Positions 15,965-24,305 of a DNA stretch of 64,000 nt are shown in pieces (the first letter of the stretch is position 1; the number at the start of each line of letters is the position of its first letter). The notes below the pieces were generated by a model, which ran no database searches, had not been told where the DNA came from, and saw only the letters and a list, made by a program, of their open reading frames with translations. The translations under genes and the position numbers were made by a program. The stretch is from the NCBI GenBank assembly GCA_963556045.3, contig CAUVYA020000002.1, forward strand, positions 992,001-1,056,000. The letters are read 5' to 3'. This DNA is from UBA4781 sp963556045 (lineage in GTDB: Bacteria; Chloroflexota; Anaerolineae; Anaerolineales; Anaerolineaceae).

Positions 15965-18274
15965 TTATTCCGTTTCTTCCTCCCCAAAATCGAGGACCGG
16001 ACGCACACCGCTGCCCGGATCCGGTTTGCCGATGATATCCAGTTCTTCCATACGATCCACCAGACGGGCTGCGCGCGTATAACCTATGCGCAATTTTCGC
16101 TGCAGCATGGAAATGGAAGCACGTTCTTCTTCCCTGACGATATCCACGGCTTTCGATAACATAGGGTCTTCATCCAGCTCAGGCGCCTTGTCAAAAAGTG
16201 GCACCTCGGTGAGGGTTTCACCTACCGGATAGACTTTCTGCATACTCTGACTGACTTCTTCACCGGACTGGTCTTTCTTCAGTTCTTCTGCCTGGTGAGA
16301 CCAGTACTGCACCAGACGCTGGATCTCCTCTTCAGACAGGAAGACACCCTGAAGTCGTTTTGGGGAAGGTTCATCAGGAGCTTGGAAAAGCATATCACCC
16401 TTGCCTATCAACCGTTCCGCTCCGGTTTGATCAAGGATTACGCGGCTATCCACACCTGACACCACCGCAAAGGAAACACGCGCCGGGAAGTTGGCTTTAA
16501 TGACACCCGTGATGACATTCACGGAAGGACGCTGGGTAGCAATGATCAAATGGATGCCGGTGGCACGTGCCAGCTGTGCTAGGCGGTTCAGGCTGCGCTC
16601 GGTTTCTTCAGGAGCCAGCATCATCAGGTCTGCTAATTCGTCAATAATGACCACAATATAGGGAAGTTTCACCGGCTGGGTTTTGTTGTAATCCAGAATA
16701 TTACGCGCACCCACTTCTGCAAATTTATGATAACGGCTGTCCATTTCACGAGACATCCAGCGCAGTCCACCGATCACCTTTTCCGGATCTACAATGACGG
16801 GAGTCAGCAGGTGCGGAATGCGATTGTAACCGGTTAGCTCTACACGTTTGGGATCAACCATCACCATACGCAGTTCTTCCGGAGTGCGCTGCATCAGCAG
16901 ACAACTGATGATAGCGTTGATACACACCGATTTACCGGAACCGGTGGTTCCAGCGATCAATAGATGAGGCATCGAACGCAAATCCACCGCTACGGGCTTG
17001 CCCGCCACATTTTCTCCCAGCACGATCTTGAGAGGGGAGTTAAGTTTCTGGAATACGCTGCTCTCCATCCCTTCGCGCAGGGTCACGATAGACACCTCCG
17101 CATTGGGCACTTCGATACCAATGAAATGTTTGCCCGGTACAGGCGCCTGCACGCGGATACGCTGGGCTGCCAGCGCAAGCGCCAGATCGTCAGAGAGAGC
17201 TGTGATCTTGCTGACACGCACACGGGTACTGCCGCTGCGAGTTTGGATAAAATCAGGTTCCACGCCGAATTGGGTAAAAGTCGGTCCACGATGGATCTCA
17301 ACCACATGCCCGGGGGCATCAAAGGAAGCCAGTGTTTCTTCGATCACGCGTGCGCGTTCTTTATCAATGCTGGAATCAATATCCTGTTTGGTAGCCGGAT
17401 TGAGGATAGCTTCCATATCGGGCAGTTTCCATGCCGGGCTGGTTTGATCGGCACGCAATCCAATTCGTATGGAAGCCTGGTCATCCGCTGAGGCAGGGAA
17501 TTGTGACTCCGTTTTTCTTTTTGTTTTATTCTTTTGTTCCGGCGGTTCTTTGGCATTCTGCACCGCTGCAATAGGAGTGAAACCATCCAGATCAACGCTA
17601 ATTTTATGCGTTTTTTTTACCGTTTTTGTTTTTGGTTCGCTTACCTTCTGCACAACACGTTCCGATTGACTCACCACTTTCTGCCCGGTGCGATTCAGTG
17701 CATTCCTCACGCCGCGCAGCAGATCAGGGATAGCGATATCAATGGTCAACGCAATCGCCATCAAGAACCATCCAGCCAGAAACACAAAGGTGCCGGTTTG
17801 TCCGACAGCCTTTACCAGCATGCGTTCAAAAAGAGCCCCCAGATACCCTCCTCCCCCGCCTGCCTTCGCCAGATCCCAGCCACCTCCGGTTAGCAAATGG
17901 ATCCATGTCAATAGATTAATAAATAACAGGATAACGCCCACCAATTTACCGCGGGAGATCATAGGCAGTTTGTTTTCGTTGCGAAATATCAACCAGATGC
18001 CAATAACAAGACAAATAACGGGAAATAGGAAGGCGCCATACCCTGCAATGCGATATAGCAACTGTACGATCGCTCCTGTCAGGTTGCCTTCTTCACTGGT
18101 GACAAAACTGAGCAGTAATAAAAGACCCAAAACCGTCAGACCTACTCCCACAATATCCAGTTTTCTCTCAGGCGAGAGTTTTTTCAGTCCTTTGCGGGCA
18201 GGAGTACTCCTGCGAACAGATTTTTTTGTGGAAGAACGACGTTTAGCAGAACTGGATTTTTTTTTCGTAGCCAA
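15965..18274 (-). CDS. ftsK: DNA translocase FtsK/SpoIIIE
   Basis: This 769-residue septal DNA pump moves chromosome ends during division. A very basic N-terminus is followed by about four membrane segments (roughly 40-60, 75-97, 110-128, 160-185), a charged linker, and the motor domain. The motor has Walker A GTTGSGKS at 442-449 and Walker B VVIIDELADLM near 550. A winged-helix gamma domain follows at the end (about 695-755, with ISMLQRKLRIGYTRAARLVD), which in the family reads polarity sequences. The start is a TTG at 18274 with AGGTGG four bases upstream. The linker is short, as in SpoIIIE. It is transcribed alone between a terminator and the sigma-factor operon. Confidence 0.96.
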   Translation of the reverse strand: MATKKKSSSAKRRSSTKKSVRRSTPARKGLKKLSPERKLDIVGVGLTVLGLLLLLSFVTSEEGNLTGAIVQLLYRIAGYGAFLFPVICLVIGIWLIFRNENKLPMISRGKLVGVILLFINLLTWIHLLTGGGWDLAKAGGGGGYLGALFERMLVKAVGQTGTFVFLAGWFLMAIALTIDIAIPDLLRGVRNALNRTGQKVVSQSERVVQKVSEPKTKTVKKTHKISVDLDGFTPIAAVQNAKEPPEQKNKTKRKTESQFPASADDQASIRIGLRADQTSPAWKLPDMEAILNPATKQDIDSSIDKERARVIEETLASFDAPGHVVEIHRGPTFTQFGVEPDFIQTRSGSTRVRVSKITALSDDLALALAAQRIRVQAPVPGKHFIGIEVPNAEVSIVTLREGMESSVFQKLNSPLKIVLGENVAGKPVAVDLRSMPHLLIAGTTGSGKSVCINAIISCLLMQRTPEELRMVMVDPKRVELTGYNRIPHLLTPVIVDPEKVIGGLRWMSREMDSRYHKFAEVGARNILDYNKTQPVKLPYIVVIIDELADLMMLAPEETERSLNRLAQLARATGIHLIIATQRPSVNVITGVIKANFPARVSFAVVSGVDSRVILDQTGAERLIGKGDMLFQAPDEPSPKRLQGVFLSEEEIQRLVQYWSHQAEELKKDQSGEEVSQSMQKVYPVGETLTEVPLFDKAPELDEDPMLSKAVDIVREEERASISMLQRKLRIGYTRAARLVDRMEELDIIGKPDPGSGVRPVLDFGEEETE

Positions 18275-18331
18275 AATACCACCTTAAAATAACCGAAATC
18301 TTGTTCTAAGTATAGCACAATGGGAAAATAA

Positions 18332-19333
18332 TCAGCGCTGCTTTTTCCGCAGGGAGAAGGCGATAATCGCACTGATAGCAGAGAGCACAGCCGCCACGAT
18401 GGTGATGTTCCCAATTCTCACAGATCCAGGCTGCGTTGTCAAAGATGGTTCAACCACCATCCGCTGTTCTTCTTGCATTTCATCCGCATCTATAACACCG
18501 CGTTCATCTTCCGGCGCGATCCCAAGAATTGGGTTGGATTCGCCGGTTATTCTTTCCGGACTGACCTCCGCAGGTTCATCGAGCGGGATCGCTTCAGCAA
18601 GGGGTGCCTGCAGCGCATCATCCGGCGTGGGTGTGGGAATGGGAGTAGGGGTAGTTTCTACGAACGGGGGTTCGTCACCACCCATACCGACTGCCTGATC
18701 CAGCGCGGCAAGCTCCGATTCTGGAGTGGGAATTTCCTCATCCAAATTCGCCGTCTCATCCAGCGCAGTTGGTTCCATTTGCTGGGCAGGAGCCCCTCCA
18801 CCGATACCATAACCTTCAAGCGAGCTTTCAGGTACTACCTGCTGCTCCTGATACAACTGTTCGTTCCCTCCCCCGCCGCCCATACCGGTGGCTGCCTGTG
18901 GATTCCATACAATGATCGGAGGAGATTCCTGTGTTGCAGCCTGCTCCTCAAGCACAACCGCTTCCTGTTTGAAGACCTCAGGTTGTGGACCTATTTCGGA
19001 GGCTTGCATCAACGACAGGTTCGTCATTTGCATAACGAGTGAAATGACTGCCACCAGTGCAGCCGCTGCAGACGAATACTGCCAGAAAAGCTGTACGGTT
19101 CGGCGGGGTTTTTTCGCCGCAACCATCTCCTGTGAAAGTGTATATGAACGTGGAATCCGTCGCTGCGGAACACTGCGCAGCACTATATGAGTGTGTACCA
19201 ACCGATCATGGGCTTCTCGAAAAGCCTGATCGGTTTGTAATTTTTCTTCTACCCATCGCCGCTGCTTTGCAGATAGATCATCATCTATGTATCGGGAGAG
19301 CAGAAGCCATTCTTTTTTGGTCATTCTATTCAT
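18332..19333 (-). CDS. Membrane anti-sigma factor-like protein with long extracytoplasmic region
   Basis: This protein of about 333 residues is encoded immediately after an ECF sigma factor and overlaps it by 8 bases (ATGAATAG). The N-terminal cytoplasmic part (LSRYIDDDLSAKQRRWVEEKL) resembles the start of zinc-less anti-sigma domains. A first membrane segment follows (WQYSSAAAALVAVISLVM), then about 200 Glu/Pro/Gly-rich residues with a TTPTPIPTPTP stretch, and a second C-terminal membrane segment before RKKQR. The start at 19333 has GGAGGG five bases upstream and replaces a longer open frame. The likely role is to hold the cognate sigma factor at the membrane until a signal is sensed. The low-complexity outer region is unusual for the family. 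Confidence 0.75.
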   Translation of the reverse strand: MNRMTKKEWLLLSRYIDDDLSAKQRRWVEEKLQTDQAFREAHDRLVHTHIVLRSVPQRRIPRSYTLSQEMVAAKKPRRTVQLFWQYSSAAAALVAVISLVMQMTNLSLMQASEIGPQPEVFKQEAVVLEEQAATQESPPIIVWNPQAATGMGGGGGNEQLYQEQQVVPESSLEGYGIGGGAPAQQMEPTALDETANLDEEIPTPESELAALDQAVGMGGDEPPFVETTPTPIPTPTPDDALQAPLAEAIPLDEPAEVSPERITGESNPILGIAPEDERGVIDADEMQEEQRMVVEPSLTTQPGSVRIGNITIVAAVLSAISAIIAFSLRKKQR

Positions 19334-19949
19334 GGCTGCCCTCCTTAGTAGAACGATAACGGTGAGGTAAAAGTTCCTTGAATTTATGAAGGCAATCCTG
19401 TAAAGTCCCACGTGCGCGTGCCAGGCGACTTTTAATGGTCCCCAGAGGTGTTTTCATCGCAAACGCAGCTTCTTCATAATTCAAGCCCTGAATATCTACC
19501 AGCACTACCGTTGCCTTGAATTCCTGTGGAAGCTGCTCAATACACTGCTGCACGGCTGCTTCCAGCTCGCGCATCACTACCTGTTCTTCAGGCAGCAGTG
19601 CATCGTCCTCCAGATACCATCCGCTTTCCATCTCTTCATCTGGATCATAGGGTGAAGCATCAATTGATTGGGTTGGGTAACGCTGTTGTTTGCGCAGCAT
19701 ATCATAGCATTTATTGGTCACAATGCGCATGATCCATGCTTTAAAAGAACCACCTTGAAAGGTGTGTATCTTTTGATAAGCTGCCACAAATGCCTGCTGG
19801 GTGGCATCATCTGCTGCATCCAGATCATTAAGCATACGAACGGCAACGTTATATACCGATTGTTGATATTCCAACACCAGACGATTGAAAGCGTCCATGT
19901 CTTTTTTCTGCGCTGCTGTGATTAATGCCTGTTCATCCATATCACACAA
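19326..19949 (-). CDS. ECF-family RNA polymerase sigma factor
   Basis: This 207-residue sigma-70 family protein has region 2 (FNRLVLEYQQSVYNVAVRML with DAADDATQQAF and FKAWIMRIVTNKCYDMLRK) and region 4 (LPQEFKATVVLVDIQGLNYEEAAFAM followed by GTIKSRLARARGTL). The start codon is uncertain: a TTG at 19949 has AAGGA seven bases upstream, while the ATG three codons later at 19940 lies 16 bases from it. The TTG is used here. The downstream gene overlaps and encodes a membrane anti-sigma candidate. Target promoters are not known. The linker between regions 2 and 4 is acidic. Confidence 0.92.
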   Translation of the reverse strand: MCDMDEQALITAAQKKDMDAFNRLVLEYQQSVYNVAVRMLNDLDAADDATQQAFVAAYQKIHTFQGGSFKAWIMRIVTNKCYDMLRKQQRYPTQSIDASPYDPDEEMESGWYLEDDALLPEEQVVMRELEAAVQQCIEQLPQEFKATVVLVDIQGLNYEEAAFAMKTPLGTIKSRLARARGTLQDCLHKFKELLPHRYRSTKEGSHE

Positions 19950-19974
19950 AATTATATCCTTTTCTTACCATCCC

Positions 19975-20002
19975 TTGACATCTCTGTACTGGATTGTATA
20001 AT
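19975..20002 (+). promoter_or_regulatory. Consensus sigma-70 promoter of the serS leader
   Basis: A perfect TTGACA (19975-19980) and a perfect TATAAT (19997-20002) are separated by 16 bases. It starts the T-box leader a few bases later, and it lies back to back with the sigma factor gene. Confidence 0.85.
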
Positions 20003-20014
20003 CGGGAAAAGAAC

Positions 20015-20163
20015 AACAGCCAGCCCGGTCATCCAAACCGGCAGCTCGTTACGAGCCGGCTTCCTTCGCAGGGGTGCATATCAGCACCGTAAAAAGGACG
20101 GGGGCATCCGTTATCGCCCAATGAGGTCGGGTATTTACCGGCAAAAGCAGGTGGCACCACGAG
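20015..20163 (+). promoter_or_regulatory. T-box leader sensing tRNA-Ser
   Basis: The T-box core AGGTGGCACCACG lies at 20149-20161 and is followed by an antiterminator/terminator choice: GCAGG before the core can pair with CCTGC in the terminator arm. Upstream hairpins include CCGGT-CATCCAA-ACCGG (20025-20041), whose seven-base loop contains UCC, a serine codon, followed by A. They also include GCTCG-TTA-CGAGC (20043-20055) and GGTGC-ATATCA-GCACC near 20072-20088. Uncharged tRNA-Ser is expected to stabilise read-through into serS. The specifier domain is unusually short and lacks the long canonical Stem I. Confidence 0.85.
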
Positions 20164-20167
20164 CAGC

Positions 20168-20196
20168 CCCCTCGTCCTGCAGGAAGAGGGGTTTTT
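20168..20196 (+). terminator. T-box regulated intrinsic terminator
   Basis: CCCCTC (20168-20173) pairs with GAGGGG (20186-20191), with the internal palindrome TCCTGCAGGA in between, followed by TTTTT. The 5' arm region overlaps sequence that can pair with the T-box antiterminator. Confidence 0.88.
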
Positions 20197-20219
20197 CTAT
20201 TAAACAGAGGAGAAAGACC

Positions 20220-21494
20220 ATGATCGATATCAAACTTGTACGAGAAGAACCGCAGACCGTCAAACAAGGGCTGCTCAGCCGCAACCTTGATCCTTCTGTG
20301 GTTGATGACCTGTTAACGATCGATGAAATGCGCCGCGAAAAACTGACAGGGGTAGAAACCCTGAAAGCCGAGCGCAATACGGTATCCAGAGAGATCGGAA
20401 AGATCAAAGACAAGGGTGAACGTGAAGCAAAGATCGCCGATATGAAAGTGGTATCCGATTCCATCAGCGCGCTGGATGAAGAATTACGCCTGATCGAAGA
20501 AAAGCAGCAGGAACTCATCATGGGCATCCCCAATATTCCGCTGGCGCAGGTTCCTATTGGAAAAGACGAGAGCGATAATGTCGTCTTGCGAGTGGAAGGG
20601 GAAATTCCGACCTTTGATTTCGAGCCCCTGCCACACTGGGATCTGGGTCCACAGCTAGGCATTCTTGATTTTGAGCGGGGTGTCAAGATCACCGGTTCGC
20701 GTTTTTACGTTTTGAGTGGCTTGGGAGCGCGTTTGCAGCGGGCATTGATCGCATACATGCTTGATCTGCACATCAAACAGGGCTACCTTGAGAAATACAC
20801 TCCCTTTATGGTCAAAGGAGCCACCTTATATGCCGCAGGGCAGCTGCCGAAATTTGCGGATAATCTCTACAAGGACCATGAAGAAGACCTGTACATGGTG
20901 CCCACAGCAGAAGTACCGCTCACCGGACTGCACATGGATGAATTTCTGGAAGGTCAGCAGCTCCCGCTGCGCTACACTGCCTATACGCCCTGTTTTCGCA
21001 GAGAAAAAATGAGCGCGGGTCGCGATGTGCGCGGCATCAAACGCGGGCATCAATTCGATAAGGTTGAAATGTACACCTACTGCAAACCGGAAGACTCGAT
21101 GCAGGAACTGGATAAAATGATGGCGGATGCCGAAGAGACCTGCAGGCAGTTGGGGCTCACTTACCGCATCCTGCAGCTTTGCACGGCTGATATCAGCTTC
21201 AACGCTTCCATTGCCTACGATATTGAAGTGTGGGCGCCCGGCTGTCAGGAGTGGCTGGAAGTATCTTCGATCTCCAATGTGGGGAATTTTCAGGCACGCC
21301 GCGCGAACATCAAATTTAAAGAGGAAGATGGACGCAAGGATTATGTGCATACCCTGAATGGCTCCGGTCTGGGAATGCCGCGCACCCTCATCGCCGTGCT
21401 GGAAACGTACCAGCAGGCAAATGGCAGTGTTAAGATTCCCGAAGTATTGCTCCCATGGATGGGTGGTGCAACCGAAATACCCTGTTGTGCGTAA
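20220..21494 (+). CDS. serS: Seryl-tRNA synthetase
   Basis: This 424-residue class II aminoacyl-tRNA synthetase charges tRNA-Ser. The N-terminal coiled-coil arm (about 1-110) begins MIDIKLVREEP and holds the long helices that contact the tRNA. The catalytic domain has motif 2 (CFRREKMSAGRDVRGIKRGHQF) and motif 3 (NGSGLGMPRTLIAVLE). The arginine-bearing TAEVPLTG region near the centre also fits. The ATG at 20220 follows AGAGGAG; the longer open frame runs back into the T-box and is not coding. Expression is predicted to respond to uncharged tRNA-Ser through the leader. Confidence 0.97.
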   Translation: MIDIKLVREEPQTVKQGLLSRNLDPSVVDDLLTIDEMRREKLTGVETLKAERNTVSREIGKIKDKGEREAKIADMKVVSDSISALDEELRLIEEKQQELIMGIPNIPLAQVPIGKDESDNVVLRVEGEIPTFDFEPLPHWDLGPQLGILDFERGVKITGSRFYVLSGLGARLQRALIAYMLDLHIKQGYLEKYTPFMVKGATLYAAGQLPKFADNLYKDHEEDLYMVPTAEVPLTGLHMDEFLEGQQLPLRYTAYTPCFRREKMSAGRDVRGIKRGHQFDKVEMYTYCKPEDSMQELDKMMADAEETCRQLGLTYRILQLCTADISFNASIAYDIEVWAPGCQEWLEVSSISNVGNFQARRANIKFKEEDGRKDYVHTLNGSGLGMPRTLIAVLETYQQANGSVKIPEVLLPWMGGATEIPCCA

Positions 21495-21525
21495 ATATAC
21501 TAACCACATACCTAAAAGGAAAAAA

Positions 21526-22158
21526 ATGAAGTCGAAATCGAGAGGCATTCTCACAATCCTGTTATTGCTGGCATTCATCTTTACTTTGAGTGCCTGTACA
21601 GATGAAAATGGTTCCCCTGCACAAATGTATGGTACACATGCTAATCTGACCAGCGCCACGCTTGCCATCCTGCAGATCGTACTTGCGATCTTCATGCTGG
21701 TCAGCTTAATTGCTCTCATCATCCCCGGCATTCCGGGCATTACCTTCATCTGGTTGGGTGCATTGATCTATGGGATCGTGACAGGTTTTGATAAAATCAG
21801 CACCACTTATATGATCATCATCAGCGTGTTGATGCTGCTGGGGAATGTGATCGATAATGTGTTGATGGGCGCCGGTGCACGCAAAGGTGGCGCTCCCTGG
21901 GTAACCACACTGGTTTCCGTCCTGGCAGCGGTTATCGGCAGTATCGCATGGCCTCCCTTTGGTGGTGTCATAGCTTCCATGGTGGTGCTGTTCGTGATGG
22001 AAGTGATCCGTTTGAAAGATTCCAGGATCGCCCTGAAATCTGCCGGAGAACTCCTCAAAGGATTCGGTTGTTCTTTTTTGGTGCGCGTACTGATCGGGAT
22101 GGTAATGATCGGATTATGGATCGCCTGGCTGGTGCAAAGCGGTCAATGGCTGCTTTAA
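21526..22158 (+). CDS. DUF456-family membrane protein with lipobox-like N-terminus
   Basis: This membrane protein of about 210 residues has an N-terminal hydrophobic segment ending in TLSAC, which resembles a lipoprotein signal. DUF456-type membrane segments follow, rich in glycine and small residues (ALIIPGIPGITFIWLGALIYG, then KGGAPWVTTLVSVLAAVIGS and WPPFGGVIASMVVLFVMEV). The function of DUF456 is unknown. The start at 21526 has AAAAGGA about 6 bases upstream. The 31-base gap from serS suggests co-transcription. Its last 4 bases overlap the end of rlmB on the opposite strand. Confidence 0.75.
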   Translation: MKSKSRGILTILLLLAFIFTLSACTDENGSPAQMYGTHANLTSATLAILQIVLAIFMLVSLIALIIPGIPGITFIWLGALIYGIVTGFDKISTTYMIIISVLMLLGNVIDNVLMGAGARKGGAPWVTTLVSVLAAVIGSIAWPPFGGVIASMVVLFVMEVIRLKDSRIALKSAGELLKGFGCSFLVRVLIGMVMIGLWIAWLVQSGQWLL

Positions 22159-22895
22159 ACAGTAGTGGTACGAGTCTGTGAGATCACATATAAAGCGATG
22201 GAACCTGCCACCGCGGCATTCAATGAATCCACTTTCCCAAGGCGCGGCAGGCTGATCAACTGGTCACACTTTTCGCGCACCAGGTGACGTAATCCGCTGC
22301 CTTCTGAACCGACCACCAAACCTACCCCCCCACGGAAATTGACTCGTTCAATGGGTTGTGCCTCGTCAGAGAATTCCAATCCGTAGATCCATGTCTGTTC
22401 TTCTTTCAAACGATCCACAGCCTGAGCAAGATTCATCTGCGTGATCAATAGATGTTCACAGGCTCCTGAAGAGGCTGTCACTACGGCTGGAGTTACTTCC
22501 GCTGCACGACTGGAGGGAATCACCACCCCATGCACACCCAGAGCTTCCGCACTGCGCAGCAGGGTACCCAGGTTTTGCGGATCCTGGATCAGATCCAACA
22601 GCAGGATAAAGGATTGTTCAGCCCGTGTTCTAGCCAGAGCGAGCATTTCTGGCAGGCTGGCATAACGATAGCCGCCCACCTGTAAAGCCACACCCTGGTT
22701 ATGTTCATAAATTTCATTGAGCTTGAGACGAGGTTGTACCTCGACCGGTATCATTCGCTGGCGCGCCTGAGCCACGATATCCTGCAGATGACCCTGTTCG
22801 CGATTGCCCTCTGCCAGCCACAAACGAAAGACCTCGCGCCTGCCTGCGCGCAAGGTCTCATAGACAGGATTCCGCCCACTGATCCATTCTTTCAT
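22155..22895 (-). CDS. rlmB: 23S rRNA (guanosine-2'-O)-methyltransferase, RlmB/SpoU family
   Basis: This 246-residue SPOUT methyltransferase has an N-terminal substrate-binding domain (ISGRNPVYETLRAG) and the three SpoU motifs: LIQDPQNLGTLLRSAEALG, VGLVVGSEGSGL and ISLPRLGKVDSLNAAVAGSI. The family methylates the 2'-OH of a guanosine in 23S rRNA (position 2251 in E. coli) using SAM. The ATG overlaps the cysS stop by 4 bases, a common bacterial arrangement for cysS-rlmB. Assignment to RlmB rather than another SpoU member rests on length, the N-terminal domain and this neighbour. Confidence 0.93.
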   Translation of the reverse strand: MKEWISGRNPVYETLRAGRREVFRLWLAEGNREQGHLQDIVAQARQRMIPVEVQPRLKLNEIYEHNQGVALQVGGYRYASLPEMLALARTRAEQSFILLLDLIQDPQNLGTLLRSAEALGVHGVVIPSSRAAEVTPAVVTASSGACEHLLITQMNLAQAVDRLKEEQTWIYGLEFSDEAQPIERVNFRGGVGLVVGSEGSGLRHLVREKCDQLISLPRLGKVDSLNAAVAGSIALYVISQTRTTTV

Positions 22896-24289
22896 TGCCA
22901 GTACCAGGTACTGCCTTTGACAGAATCTTCCACCACAACACCTAACTCTAACAATTGATCGCGAATGCGATCAGAAAGTTCCCATTCTTTTTTAGCGCGC
23001 AGTTCTGTCCGTAATTCGACCAGCAGGTTAATAAAAGCATCCGCTGCATGGGAAGTCTGTCCATTCTCAAGACGTAATCCCAGCACAGAACTGAGTTCTC
23101 GCAGCAGCGCCTGCGCTTCATCAAGCTGCTGCAGGGTAGCTCCATTGGCACGAGCCTGATTAATAACCCTTACCAGCTCAAACAGGTTGCCCAGTGCACC
23201 AGCGGAGTTGAAATCGTCATCCATGCAGGTTTCAAAACCTGAACGGGTTGCCTTGCATTGATCTGATAGAGCAGTAATATCTTCAGCGGGAGCACCTTCA
23301 GCGCCGGGTAGATCAGGCTTCAATCCCGATTGCAGGCGTTCCAGCGCTTTATGCGCCTGTTCAATGACTTCATCATTGAATGTCAATGGACTGCGATAGC
23401 CTGAATTCAGCACCATCAAACGCAGCACGTCTGCCGGGTGATCTTTCAGAAAATCTTCGATGGTGATAAGATTCCCCACCGATTTGGACATCTTCTCTCC
23501 ACTCAACTGCAGCATACCGTTATGCATCCAGTACGTCGCAAATTCCCTGCCGGTCAGTGCTTCTGATTGCGCTATTTCATTCTCGTGATGCGGAAAAACC
23601 AGATCATTCCCGCCGCCATGAATATCGATCTGATCACCCAGGTGTGCCATGCTCATGGCAGAGCATTCAATATGCCAGCCCGGTCTGCCCTCTCCCCAGG
23701 GACTGTGCCAGCTTGGTTCACCCGGTTTCGCGGCTTTCCACAAGGCGAAATCCAGCGGGTCTTCCTTCCGTTCATCTACATCAATGCGTGCGCCGGAGCG
23801 CATCTCATCCACATTGCGATGAGAAAGTTTTCCATAAGGTTCGAACTTGCGAACGCGATAATACACATCGCCATCCACCACATAAGCAAAGCCTTTTTCG
23901 ATAAGATCCTGCACAAAATCAATAATGTTCTGCATTTCCCCGGTAGCGCGCGGTTTGAAGGTCGCCGGAAGAATATTTAGATCACTCAAATGCTGGTCAT
24001 ATTTATCAATATAGGTCTGTGCTAGTTGTTGGGGATCCTTTCCCAGGGCGTTGGCACGCCGGATGATCTTGTCATCCACATCGGTATAGTTCATAACATG
24101 CTGTACCTGGTAACCGCGGTATTCCAAATAGCGCCGGATAATATCAAAAACCAGGGTTGACATGGCATGCCCAACATGCGCATTATCATATACTGTAGGT
24201 CCGCAAACATACAGGCGTACTTTTTTATCTTCGATAGTCTTGAATGGTTCTTTTTTATGCGTCAGAGTGTTATAAACACGTATACTCAT
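22892..24289 (-). CDS. cysS: Cysteinyl-tRNA synthetase
   Basis: This 465-residue class I synthetase begins MSIRVYNTLTHKKEPF, has the zinc cysteine in YVCGPTVYD (Cys29), the HIGH-equivalent HVGH at 38-41, the zinc-binding WHIECSAMS region, and the KMSKS loop in GEKMSKSVGN. C-terminal DALR-type helices follow. It is in the middle of an operon with a PIN-TRAM membrane protein upstream (16 bases) and rlmB downstream (4-base overlap). Nothing is missing relative to the family. Confidence 0.97.
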   Translation of the reverse strand: MSIRVYNTLTHKKEPFKTIEDKKVRLYVCGPTVYDNAHVGHAMSTLVFDIIRRYLEYRGYQVQHVMNYTDVDDKIIRRANALGKDPQQLAQTYIDKYDQHLSDLNILPATFKPRATGEMQNIIDFVQDLIEKGFAYVVDGDVYYRVRKFEPYGKLSHRNVDEMRSGARIDVDERKEDPLDFALWKAAKPGEPSWHSPWGEGRPGWHIECSAMSMAHLGDQIDIHGGGNDLVFPHHENEIAQSEALTGREFATYWMHNGMLQLSGEKMSKSVGNLITIEDFLKDHPADVLRLMVLNSGYRSPLTFNDEVIEQAHKALERLQSGLKPDLPGAEGAPAEDITALSDQCKATRSGFETCMDDDFNSAGALGNLFELVRVINQARANGATLQQLDEAQALLRELSSVLGLRLENGQTSHAADAFINLLVELRTELRAKKEWELSDRIRDQLLELGVVVEDSVKGSTWYWQ

Positions 24290-24305
24290 ATAAAAACCCT
24301 CCCTG

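Noticed and set aside
20826..21749. 307-codon minus-strand frame opposite serS and the DUF456 gene
   Set aside because: It spans two clear plus-strand genes and carries no recognisable motif.
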